Part shown: positions 24,501 to 35,967 of the stretch, in pieces
Numbering within the stretch: position 1 is the first letter of the stretch
Layout of the letters: every line of letters begins with the position of its first letter
Assembly: GCA_947179485.1 (NCBI GenBank)
Contig: OX359249.1
Span: 34,830,250-34,894,249, forward strand
Reading direction: 5' to 3'
Length of the DNA: 64,000 nt
Origin: Allacma fusca
Lineage: Eukaryota > Arthropoda > Collembola > Symphypleona > Sminthuridae
Notes under the pieces: model-generated
Seen by the model: the letters and a program-made list of their open reading frames with translations, nothing else
Databases searched by the model: none
Told to the model about the DNA's origin: nothing
Translations under genes and position numbers: made by a program

Positions 24501-27500
24501 AGCAAGCATTAATAGGGTATTCAACGAGTCTCGCGTTGATGAGCATTTAACTTTAAAGATTTTTTCTCTAGGATGGCCTTTTAAAATACTTCGTCAATAA
24601 AAAGTATAAAATAGTGGAAAACTTTTTTTTTTTGAACAGGACAAAAGCGACCTCATTAAAAAGCAAAGAATAACAGTGTGATTGCTATTTCAGGGTTGCA
24701 CATTTAGATAAGTATGGTAATAAAGTAGGAACAAAGAGAAGAAACGCGATGAGATTGTTGGAAAGTGAGGAGCACGGGATAATTATATAATGGATGATGA
24801 GCATTCCCAGCTAAAGTGATAAGTTCTTGTTCACTGAAACCATTCTCATCTTGATGAGGTGAGTTGCATGGTCTTGGAATGCAACCGTGCACTTCATTCA
24901 AATCTTTCAACCATCCTCGCCTGCTCGCTCAGCTATATAAAAGACTCATGTTTGTCTTTACCACAGTAGTGTGGGCTCTCGGCTCAAAAACCCTGTATTG
25001 TGTGGAAGAGAAGGGGGGGACTGTATTTATATGGAGACGTCATGCATATTTTATTTCACCTGTAATAGTAGACACAAGAAGATTGTGAGACATGTTGATT
25101 TTCCTATGCACATCTCAGGATTGGACTCCTTCACGTCTCCGTAGGTATTTGATTAGTTGATATGATCTCAGGATACTCGGCGAGTGCTTCCAAGTATTTT
25201 GTGTGTGTGTGTGTTGTGTGTGTGTGTGTGTGTGTGTTTGTGTGAAATGAGCAGGAGTGTAAAGCATAGCCTACGTTCAATTAAACTCTGGTAAAAGACT
25301 GGTAAAACAATAAATGCATAGGGCATTGAGACTTGCGGGTTGGACATGTGCATAAATATATATATTTATACATACATATGGACATTACATACATATATTA
25401 TGCAGAACACTCTCTCAGTCTCTGAGACTCTAACCGTGGCAAATGCATGGAGTTATAGTGGCAGGATCAGCACCGCTGTAAGAAGAATTTACTCTCTCAC
25501 GTGTAAGCATGTGTGACTCGTTTTTCCGAGGGATAATAATGGCCTGTAATTACACTGACTTTGTTATTTTTCCTGTTACCTGATTCACATACGCGGAAGC
25601 CTTTCGGTATATGGTACAATATAAAATTTCACCATCATAGAGACTATTTACTTTTTGTAAGTCTCTCTCTCTCTCTACTCTACTCCACGGACCAATGCCT
25701 TTGTGTAATAAATTAAAAGCGCGACACTTTATGCAGATCACTAGTATCCGGTCTTCATTAAGAAATGCAGCAGAAATCTCCTGATTATTTTTAACCTATT
25801 AATCAGTTTTTATTGATTGTTCTCACTCTAATAAAGAAACGTGTTTAGCGCAATTAACTGTAGTTAAAAAAATCTCTGTATCTCTCTTTTTTTTCTGTAA
25901 AACACATGGGACCTGTATGTACCATCTACGCCAAGAGTAGTACTGTACATAGGGGAGGGTATATGTATGGACCAAAGCCTAGGAGAGAAGGATTGTGGTA
26001 TGGTAAATAGGTTAGATATACTTATACCTTTTGGTACTAAACCCCACCTGCAGTATGTATGTTTGTATGTAGCTCTTAATTCCAAGGGTTTTTCAATGTA
26101 GGGATAGGTATTGTCCAATGTAGTAGGAATTGTAACACTCCAACACTCGTATTGTACAAGCTCAATGGTCATTGACGTTACAGCATGGTTTTGAACTATT
26201 TGTGGATTACATTCCTGTGAGATGAGGGGCGTTTCGCTTGGAAATCTATCACTTGACTGTTGAAGGACTGTTTCTTCCCTACATAAAATATACACATGCT
26301 TACCTTAATACTGATTTCAAAACCCAGATAAACAATCTTCATATGTTTTGGGTCATAGGGGCTGCTTCCTTACTAGTACTTCATGGGAGATTTCGGGGGC
26401 TGGACTTTGATTACAATGTATATAGCGATCAGGTCTTTCTCATGTCCATGAGGAACTGGGGTTTGATTACAGTTTATGTAAAAAAACAAAATCCTTGCTC
26501 AGGTGTTTGTACAGATATCTACTACTGCTAGAGAGGATGCGGAGAGTGTCGACTCATGGAAATGGAATAATAAATTGTATGTATATTACAGTGTGGGAAA
26601 AAAAAATCTTTTGAGTGGCAGTGGATGGTGAAGAAGTATACGCAATTAGCAATTCGCCGGTTCGTTGACTTTATTGCTCCTACTTGAATAATACTCTCTG
26701 TATACAGAGTGTTTCGTGGAGATGGAACAGAGCTGGGTTTGATGAGCCAAGTGAAAACTGATTTATTAGTGTGACTTGCCATTTAGTCAAGTGGCTGTTG
26801 ACACCATGATGCTATATCATGCATACAATATATTTTAGCAAATCATTAAATTTGTCGGTCATTCCAAGGATAAGACATTATTTGTGTTTCCCACTCCAGT
26901 CACATTTCATTTTTGAATAATTATTGAAACTGACAATATTTGGTTGATTTTTTTCCCCCCTCAAGTTACTCAATCGTGCGGGGTTGGTTATTACAAGCTG
27001 CAGTCCGTATTATGTAGTACTAGGGAATGGGAATTGACATTTTGCTGTAATCAGCCCTGTAGCTCATGCAGAATTATGTGTCGTAGAGCCCAACTACAGG
27101 TACGAAGAGTGCTACTGTGAATGGAGCGTAATTTGTCAAACCGCATGATCCCCGTTAGTTGTTCTCACGGAGAGGGCTTATTATTTAATGTCACGCTACC
27201 ACACATCATTCAATAACTGCTATATATGCACCCGTCGAATAAAAGTCTTTTGCCACACATACCCCAGCATGATTCCCAGGTATCTCACTATCTCACAGCT
27301 CCAATTTGTCTCAAGAATCATGGGAAATTAAGCTCCTGCGATCAAATTTGCATATTTGCTTTAGCTCATTAAATATCTTAATCGATGACCTTCAGACCGT
27401 AAGGACTTGAACTGCTTTGACTACTCTGAATACATCCATGTTTATTCCCCTCGCGTTTTTATGCTCGTTTAAACCTTAATAAAGGTTTCCCCTGCTTGAA

Positions 27501-30500
27501 AAACATGTGGATAAAACATCTTTGGAATGGCTTGGGTTTGCTTTATGGCACATTAGTTGCGATTATGAGAGACAAACCATTTGGATTGATTTGCATAATT
27601 ATTTTTATCCTCCCACTCCATCCCTATCTCATTGGAGTCTGAACAATGAGCAAGTTACATGCTAATCTTGAGTCGAGACTGTGTATGTAGAATATATGCC
27701 CTCCATAGGATTTTCCACGGGACAAAAACTATGAATATTTATTTTACTTTTTGTTTGTTGTATGAAGACTCTCGGTCCTCTCTCATTAATGTACCTCTGG
27801 CATGACATACCTGGAAGAACCCTGTAATATTTCAAAATGATAATCAAACTTAGAACTAAAATCTGAACAGTACTTGATTTTGATGTAATACTTCGCGTGC
27901 CAGATTCGAGTAATAACTCTGATAGGATTTCCATGTAGAGCCTGATTACATATCTACTGCACTCTGTAGACGGAGCTGTAGACAGATAGACAGTGCTCAT
28001 TTATTGTTGAGCCAACTTTGCACGTGCTGCAGATGAGCTAAAAAGTGATGTAGTCAGTGGAGCTACGGCTACCTATGGAATGTAAATTTATGTATTGTCC
28101 ATCCAATCATGAGTCTAAAAATGACTTGTTTGACTTGCTACTTTCTTTCCATTTTATCAAGTCAGACGATCACGGTGCCATGTATGAACGTCAGGGCTTG
28201 ATTCATTGATTTGATCAGTATTATCAATTTGTTACGCTTTCGAGTGTCATTTTGCACGTTAGTCAAGTCACTACACAAGTTATTGTGCAATGGGAAAATG
28301 TAAGAAATCAAAGCCCTCTAAATCAATGCTACTCCAAGTCACAGGTGCCCAGTCACAGCTGCAGTTTTGATTGCTTTCCAAGCATTTTGAGTCTGAAAGC
28401 CTACATTAAAAAAAAAACCTGTGAGGACTGAATGTCACTAGTTCGGAGCAGCTTTTTTTTTTTTTTTTTTGTAACGAATTTTAACAACCGAGCCGTAATT
28501 TGTAAGATCGAACATAAAACAACTGATGCTTCCGCTACAATAATAAAAGCTGTTTTATTCAGATGTGAAATTGCAGAGTAGATTATAAATACCTTACTGG
28601 CGACTTTTGACGGCATGATTAAGCTCCTCGTGAAAATTGTGTGTGTGTGTGTGTACCTGTAATCGCATTATTTGGCCGGCTATACAAAGACTGAGCCAGC
28701 CTCAGGCAGCGTCGTCTACAGTACAACACACAGCATATCAAAATAAGCAAGGTGTAAGGGATGGAAGGAGTTGGAAGGAGAGAGATTGTTGTTAATAGAA
28801 ATTAATTACGGTTTTGCAATTCCCTATTGACTTGACTGCAATTTGGTATTGTGCAATAATTGATTGAAATTATTCATTAGGATATACTTTTGGTGAAAAC
28901 GTAATCTATTTCTGTTCAGGTGTAGATGCCGTGTCTCAAATACCGACCAGGAACTGGCGTAGCGCTGAGTCAAGATTGTGCAATCTGTAGTCCTGTACTG
29001 TACCTCTTTTAACTAGCTATATGGCTACTTGGGCAGGTTTACTAGATAGCAATACTGATGTATGGGCACACATCATCCCCAGAGACACTACTCCTCTGTA
29101 GTTAGTTTCAAATTAGAATATACAGAGATATTTCCACCCTTTGTGTGTCAACTTGTTATTCAGGATAGTTACTATTCTGAGCTTTTGAATTTGAAATACT
29201 TTGGTGACGTTGTTACCAAAATTAATTCTGTTTGGATGTCCGTATGTATGTACGTATGATTCCTGACTTGACGGGCCTGTAGAGTATATATAGATAGTCC
29301 ATAGAGAGGAGGAAAAAAAACCCAACGGTCTTTATAGCCACTTGATCCAAGAATGCCATTACTATGCAGATTTGTAACTGGTGACTAAAGTGTAATCTCC
29401 AGGAGGGAATTTGCAATGCGTTATTTTTAATGACAAAATAAATGTTTCAGAAATTAAGCTTTTAGTACTGTAGGAAAAGTTGGAGGTAGAGCCGCATCGT
29501 TTGTAAAACATTTGACGACGACGACGAGCTTGAAGGGAGTATTGCCTTTTGTAATTGCACTCTCAGCTCATTGGGAGTGTTGCTGTTTACTTGTTATCGC
29601 TCAGTAAGCAAATGGATGAGGATGGGGATGGATGGGAGGAAGGAATATAAAGAACGGTTATAGTTTCGATATATGACCATGAATGAAGTCCCAGCCCTGG
29701 CACTGGCACCATGAGCCAGATGTTATTCTATTATTTTGTGTAATCCCGTGCAGATTATGACTACACTTGTAGGGAAGTTGAGAGGATCGAGACATAAAAT
29801 TTAAAGCCCTTTTGTCAAGAGACACACACACACACACACACACACACATGATCATGGGATTCTCCTCTGCCTCAGAGGGTTACCTAAGGGATAAGATACC
29901 CTTTAGTAAAAACCTGTCTCGGGATTGAACGTCCCACAAAATTTATCAAGTCGTTCACTTTGTAGTGATATGGTACGGCTTGGCATGTTTAGAGCCAGTG
30001 CCTCGTCAATAAGGTACAATTACCGCCTGCATATGTTATTACTTTCCCAGAGTTCCTCTACTGCCTCATCCAGCCGTTTTGGTAGGATGCCGGCTGTATA
30101 TGAGTAATTATGCATAGCCTCCTATTCTTTCTTCTTCTTCATTTTTTTTTATATTTTTTTTTGTACTAGGGGATTTGAAGGGAACGAAGGAAAAGAGGGA
30201 TTGTTTCAAGTTAAATTGTGCCTGATGGTAATCATGACTTGTTGTTCTTGTTGTTATATTCTAGAGCAAAAACAACTCCCTGACTAAAAAGGAATCGAAT
30301 GGCTTCTCGATGGATGAGGATGTGAGTTCCAGCGGGCCATCCCCCACACCACCTGGTAGCTCCGCATCCCCCTCACCAACACCGATCATGTCCTTGTCAA
30401 ACGGCAAGTCGAATAAAACCCTGGATTTGAATATGACAGCTCAAGAGATGCGTGCAATACTGGCGGCCCGCAAGAAAGAGAAACTAGATGCCAAGAATGC

Positions 30501-30546
30501 AAAAATTGATTTGCGTAAAAAATACGACATCATTCAAACACTTTAA
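10425..30546 (+). CDS. NHERF/EBP50-family PDZ scaffold with ezrin-binding tail (two coding exons)
   Basis: Exon 1 is 10425-10949 (175 codons) and exon 2 is 30265-30546 (93 codons plus TAA), giving 268 residues. The donor (CCG before GTTCGT) and acceptor (TTATATTCTAG before AGC) are both phase 0. Residues about 13-105 are one PDZ domain with carboxylate-binding loop GYGFNL (26-31) and the [11 protein letters not shown] segment typical of NHERF. The last 40 residues form a basic amphipathic helix (from [10 protein letters not shown] to the C-terminus) matching the ERM-binding end of NHERF1 and insect Sip1. Family role: tethering transporters and receptors at the apical cortex to ezrin/moesin and actin. 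The ATG at 10425 is the first in frame and aligns with the family N-terminus. Only one PDZ is visible, against two in vertebrate NHERF1. The intron is about 19.3 kb and the donor is non-consensus. Additional internal exons cannot be excluded. Confidence 0.88.
13117..13157. repeat. Imperfect (GT)n microsatellite in NHERF intron
   Basis: A GT run with TTT and CTG interruptions. Confidence 0.85.
16921..16932. repeat. Poly(G) tract (G12)
   Basis: Twelve G in a row in otherwise AT-rich intron sequence. Confidence 0.9.
21477..21526. repeat. (TG)n microsatellite in NHERF intron
   Basis: A long TG run with one TATG interruption near the start and GAGTGAGTG at the end. Confidence 0.95.
22767..22784. 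repeat. (TAG)6 trinucleotide repeat
   Basis: Six TAG units in the NHERF intron. Confidence 0.85.
25201..25244. repeat. (GT)n microsatellite in NHERF intron
   Basis: A GT run interrupted once by a TT and ending in TTTGTGTG. Confidence 0.95.
28454..28471. repeat. Poly(T) tract
   Basis: About 18 T in a row on the plus strand. It could be the poly(A) end of a minus-oriented retroposon, but I found no matching direct repeat around it. Confidence 0.8.
29822..29848. repeat. (CA)n microsatellite in NHERF intron
   Basis: A pure CA run of about 13 units, some 420 bases before the NHERF terminal exon. Confidence 0.95.
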
Positions 30547-30590
30547 GTTTTTTTTTTGGGGGGGGGGGAGGGAGGGAGAGAAAAAAGTTA
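30547..30590 (+). other. T-run and G-rich tract in NHERF 3' UTR, possible G-quadruplex
   Basis: Directly after the stop codon lie ten T, then eleven G, then AGGGAGGGAGAG. The sense strand has enough G-runs of three or more for an intramolecular quadruplex in the mRNA. Confidence 0.5.
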
Positions 30591-33500
30591 CAGTTATTAT
30601 TATTTCAAATCGTTTAGTACATTGTAAGGCTGCATAAATGTATTTACTGTATTTTCACATTGCCAATATATCAAAAGGATGGGAAGGATTAGAGGATTTA
30701 CGAGGAAAGCATTAGATTTGACAGGTAACTTCGAGCATGTTATGTGTAAGCTGTATTATAGTATTAGATCATAATTATTAGATAAACATTCATAGAGTTC
30801 TCATTGTAGGGAAAGAAAAATCTTTTCTTTTTTTTTGTTGTTGTCCAAGAGTATATCGCGACACCTTCATTTCTCCATTTAAGTCTCAAGCATGCCAACC
30901 AGCCATCGAGGACATTAAAAAGAACTTTAAGAAGACCACACTCTTCCATATCAGTCTGTAATATTTAGTATATATTTCAAAGACAATATATAATGTATAT
31001 TCCCTTAGTTTGTCCTGCAAAAATTCAATTTCAAGTAGATTAAGATATGTAACTAAAAAATTAATTAAGAGCGTCCTAGTTTTACGTTTAGTGTGTACAT
31101 ATAATTAACTATTACAAGTAATTAAATAATCTGTTTGAATTCGTTGATGGTTTGTACAAAATATAAATAATTACTACTGTAAAAAAATCATGTCTGTCAG
31201 TAATGTCAACCTTTAAAATCATAGAAGATGGAAGGGTATTTCATGTCATGTAATAATTATAAAATATACGAGCGACATACTTTAAAAATGTCATTGTTGC
31301 ACTTTTAATTTCAACCATTTGAAAAACGAAAGGAGAGACCCAGGCAGCATATACTATGAAACCGTCATTTGAATGGGTACAGCTTCGTTGTAAATAATAA
31401 ATACTATAATAATTTTAATCATCATCATATCCCCTATCTGTATATGCTCCATCATAATTTTCCACCCCAACCCTTCAACTTTCAACTGCCTTCATGGCCA
31501 TCTGAAATAATTTCTGAAGTAGACAGACAATATAAGAAGCTGTATACTTGTAAGTTAAACTTGAGTTACTCATCTAAGCAAGTATTACTTTATCCAAGTT
31601 AAGTTCAATCATGACTGGATGCAATCAACCATTCCGTCCTGTATATAGCATTCAAAAAATTTTAAGGTAGCCCATAATTTGTACCATTTTACTCTTACTC
31701 CATCCATGCAGCACTACTACTGGTTAGATTCCGTGAGGAAGGATTTTTGTCGAGCGAGCTAGAGCTAGTAAATGGTCCTTTAATTAATTCCTCGGAATCC
31801 CCTTTGCTTAAGTATGTTCTTAAACGTTCTCTCCTCATAAGACTCGTGTAGAGAGTTTTTCCCATGGATACAAACTTCAAATTCTCAAGGTATAAGGATC
31901 CCGGATGGAACATCTGCTTTACATTGCGGAATGGTTGTTGTGATTTGAACGTCATGTAGTAGGATTTGTTGTAGCAAAAACGAGGAGCATGCAATTGTTA
32001 TCGTAAATCCCAATACACATGCATATGGAATGATGTATTGTATTTTATATGCTAAGATTGACTTTCAATTTCCCACAGCCGATAGCATCAGATTTTTTTT
32101 AAATCCCTTTTATGTATATGTGCAGTGATTCTATTGCACAATATTAATTCTACCAACTCCACGAAAATTATTACATTCAAGGGAAATCAGCAAGCTTTTT
32201 TTTTTTTTATTTTGGCCCATTCACATGCCACCGATGGACACCCTGAATTCCACTTTTGTATTCGTAATTGTACCTACATTTATAATTACAGACTTTAAAC
32301 GCAGCGTGTACTCATTCATTCCTCGCGTAATTTTTAAGAGTAAGCTAGTAGTAGAATTAAGTGTATCTAAAAGTACTGTATGTACGTACATAATATGCAA
32401 CTACAAATATATACTATAGTACTAAGTTTGTATTTTTGCTTAAGTATGAGGATCCCTCATTGGGGTAGATATAATTATGTACATGGGGAAAATGGGCAAG
32501 ATGTTATGAAACGACGTCATTCTTGAATTTTTGGAGGCTATGCTAAATATCACTTGTATTTGTAAAAACCATTGTTCAATTCGAGTTTATTCGTTCATAC
32601 GCGACTTTGTGTCGACGGCTGCAAAAGGACTCATTATATGCATGAGTACATAAAAATTATTTACTCAAAGTAAAAGTATCCAATGGGGGAAGCTCCTGAG
32701 CATATGTGTGTGCTATATGGGACAAATGGTGTAAAAATAAGTGAATTATGTTACACAATGTTGTACAATGGGATGGAAATTACCTTGACTGAGTCATTCA
32801 TGCAAGTTTTCCTTCAAGTGCATTCTCTTCTGCAGTTGAAAATTATTGGGCTGTTAGATACATATATGTGTATGGCATGTATTCCGTTTTTTAAAATAGC
32901 TTATACGAATTGTATTTCTGGGTTCATTTTTATTTCACCTTGAATTGGTAAACTTACGAGATGCTTTATGAGAATTTCCCTATGAATTTTATACAATTAA
33001 ATTGGGATTTTATAGCGTCAAATTCTTTTGCTTTATACTAGCTATTAATTTAATGTTCAAGAGCGTAACAATAGCTTGTCATTTCCACGAGTGCTTCGAC
33101 ATACTCCATGGGAACGTGGCAAGGGCATTTTGTAGCAGGATCACACGAATTTGTTCACAACGAAATTTACTACTTTTAATTATTACCAAGATCTACTAGC
33201 AATTAACTCAATAACTTATGTCACTCGGAAGTCCTAATTGCAAAAATTAATTAGTACCATTTATGTCTACACTAATTCATGTTTCCTATGTCGCATGTGT
33301 ACGAGAGTCTTCCCACTACGCTAAGTTCAAGATATAATTAATTATATGACAGTACCGCAGTGAATGATTATTCAATTTGTAGTATGTAAATATTGTTATG
33401 AAGCAAACCAAATAAAAAACCAAAAAGTATTTACTCAGAATACAGATCCCTTGGTAATTTTCCAATTCAAGTAATTATCTACATGTGAACCGGCTTTGAT

Positions 33501-35792
33501 TTCATAACCTCATTGTAAGGAAATAAAACCTCATTTTTATTTTGCACGTTAGAGAGACTTGAAAATAAAAGGAAGGCCCAGTAATCGTGTATCAAATATT
33601 TTCAGGGAATTATTTCAGACCCAGAAAATATTCTTATAATAGAAGAGGAATGCTAACAGAAAATGCTCACTGAATCTCTATAGTAGCAGAGCATATGCAT
33701 AATATTTTGGAAATTAAACCCACTTATTTTTCTTAATTGAAAAAGAAGAAAAATTTAAGGAACGGGTTTGGTATGATTAATTTAGATTCTCTCCTGGCGC
33801 TAATAACGAAATGTCACATATTTTACACATATGAAAGTTCCATCTGCCCAAAAGTTTACGCATAGATGTAAGTTTAGCATTTTGAATTAGTTTAGTCATG
33901 GATTTGTTGTAATTTCAGGTCTTGTGGGTTTAATGTTTGTGATTTTTAAATAATTATTTTTGCTGGAAAGCTTGATTTTTCTGCCGTCAATAAAGACAAT
34001 GAGAAGTGTCCAAATGTAACTGACGGAAATGTTTTACCGGATTTTAATGTTTTGTTTTATTATTCTTGTAATTCATACTCCCACGATTTTTTGTTGCTCT
34101 AACTAAAACATTTTCAGGTTCATCTATCATGATTAATTTCCCTAATATGTACTATATATGTATGCATGTAGCGTATGTTTATTAGACAGAAGCAAAACTA
34201 GATGTAACTCCTCAAGTAGTTAACATATGTACATACAAGCAATTGCAATACATAATTGAAACGATGGTAGTTCTGATTTTATTAGGGCTTTCAAATTTTT
34301 ACCTGGAATTTTTGAAAAAACAGAAAATCATAAATACTTTTTCCCGTGTCTGGCAAATTCTTGCAAAGAATTGGATACAAAATTTCGGTTCATTTGGAAA
34401 CTATGCACAAGCTCCACCAGAAGCATAATTTTTTAGAACATGGCGGGCACGGCTTTAAAATTTTGAAAAATAGATTGTGGGATGGGTTCCATTGTTAATT
34501 TTGCAAATCCTCAATAACTTTTAGTTAGGATGCCTCTGTCATTAATAGCTCATTGATACGCCATTTAATTGTTTAGCAAGCTAAAAAACCTCACAATCGA
34601 AATCCTAGTTGACCAGGGTTCAAAATTTCCAAATCAAGGATTTTTGCGGGGACATCAAAAGTGCCTGTTTTTGATCAAAATTTCCCATTTCTGTTTCGAC
34701 AAAAAGGATTGATCGGAGATTATCATTTTAAATTTATTCTGAGTTTGGTTAAATCAATTATTATAAATGGAATTGAAAACTCCAAGACAAACTTGCTAGC
34801 AAAATTCTCATGCGTTATAACTTTTGATTCCATACAGTTCTGTAATTTACTTCTTTTATTTCGAATTTGGCAATAGCTTGCTGATATGCTACATGATATT
34901 TGGCTGAGCTGATGTTTGGTCGTGAATTGATGAAAATGCAATTGAAACTGCTTAGAAAACTGAGGACACTTTCAATCCAATAATTTTGACGTTAATTATT
35001 CTGTATTCTTCAATGCATTTGTAACGTTCTGTCGAGTCTCCATTATCTATGAAAATGAAACGAATCCATTATTTGAGGTCTAATTTTTCTTACGAACGGT
35101 CTGTAAAAGAATAAAAATGTGTCTCAATAAAAATGTACCCCTCAAACGAATTTAATTATTAATGAATTTATTTAAAATGCGAATATCCAGGACTTATTAC
35201 TACAATTTAAAAAAGTGGAATAAAAAGTATAAGCCAAACTCGCTGCGCCAATACAAAGGGATAGGAAATCGCATTGAATTGTTTATTGGGATGCTTTATG
35301 ATTATCCCTTGATATTCCGTTTTTTTTACAGTGTCCTTTGGGTACGACTGTCAGATCTCAAAGAAATCACTGCTTAAAAATCAACATGTTTACGGTCAAG
35401 AGCACATTACAATATTCGACTGTCCGCATTAATTATTTTTCAAACTAGTATTACATAATGATCAACACTTGATACTCATAATTACTTTTTTTGCAAAGTT
35501 TAGTGCATTCCAAAACATGTTTATTAGAGTAAATTTTACCATCATATCCGCACGCAGTACTGTAGCACAGTAGAACAAGGAATTTCACAGCCAAATTTAT
35601 CTCCAATTTCACGAGTTGCATATAAAGCAGAAACCAAGAAAAGTCCCAACAAAATAGGGTACATCATTTTTGAAGTTTCTCCAGGCTAAGATTTGAAATT
35701 GGAAAATGACAGGGACTTAATCCAAGTATTTTTGTTTTCCAAGAGTTCGTCGCTTTCTTACAATCCCGTTCTGGAACGTTCGACTGTAACTT

Positions 35793-35967
35793 TCTCAGCA
35801 TAATGTATGTATGTATGTATGTATGTATGTATGTTTATTGTGTTTCTGAGTATGCTCATACACAAGAGTACAGTTATAATTTTACAAAAATTTTTGATTT
35901 CTATAGTTATTTTATAATCAAGTTGTCACAGATTATTTTCTCCGTTGCTGTTTCTCTCAGCATAATG
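35793..35967. mobile_element. Small (about 149 bp) insertion flanked by a 13-bp direct repeat, one end a (TATG)n tract
   Basis: The 13-mer TCTCAGCATAATG occurs at 35793-35805 and again at 35955-35967. Between them lie a (TATG)n tract (to about 35834) and about 120 bases of unrelated AT-rich sequence. A 13-bp direct repeat around a segment with a simple-repeat end is what a short, truncated SINE/LINE-type retroposon leaves, in minus orientation with a (CATA)n tail. No internal promoter boxes were recognised, so the family is unknown. Confidence 0.35.
35803..35834. repeat. (TATG)n tetranucleotide microsatellite, 8 units
   Basis: An uninterrupted run of about eight units of ATGT/TATG. Shorter versions of the same unit recur throughout the window. 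Confidence 0.9.

Larger units (their letters stand above)
10950..30264 (+). other. Giant (about 19.3 kb) intron of the NHERF gene
   Basis: The intron is bounded by a phase-0 GT at 10950 and AG at 30263-30264. It holds many microsatellites and short spurious frames but no exon I can support on either strand. The longest open stretch is a minus-strand frame at 25864-26295 that begins with GTG and has no recognisable domain. Simple repeats include (TG)n at 21477 and 25201, (CA)n at 29822, a G12 run at 16921 and T18 near 28454. No transposase or reverse-transcriptase motif was seen. Confidence 0.7.

Noticed and set aside
25864-26295. 143-codon minus-strand open frame in the NHERF intron
   Set aside because: It begins with GTG, shows no family signature, and I found no convincing splice partners or promoter.
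28401-28616. Retroposon with poly(A) tail at the T18 run
   Set aside because: No flanking direct repeat or element body could be recognised around it.
10950-30264. Hidden transposon protein in the giant intron
   Set aside because: I looked for reverse transcriptase, transposase and integrase motifs in the longer frames and saw none; repeat-only elements cannot be excluded by eye.
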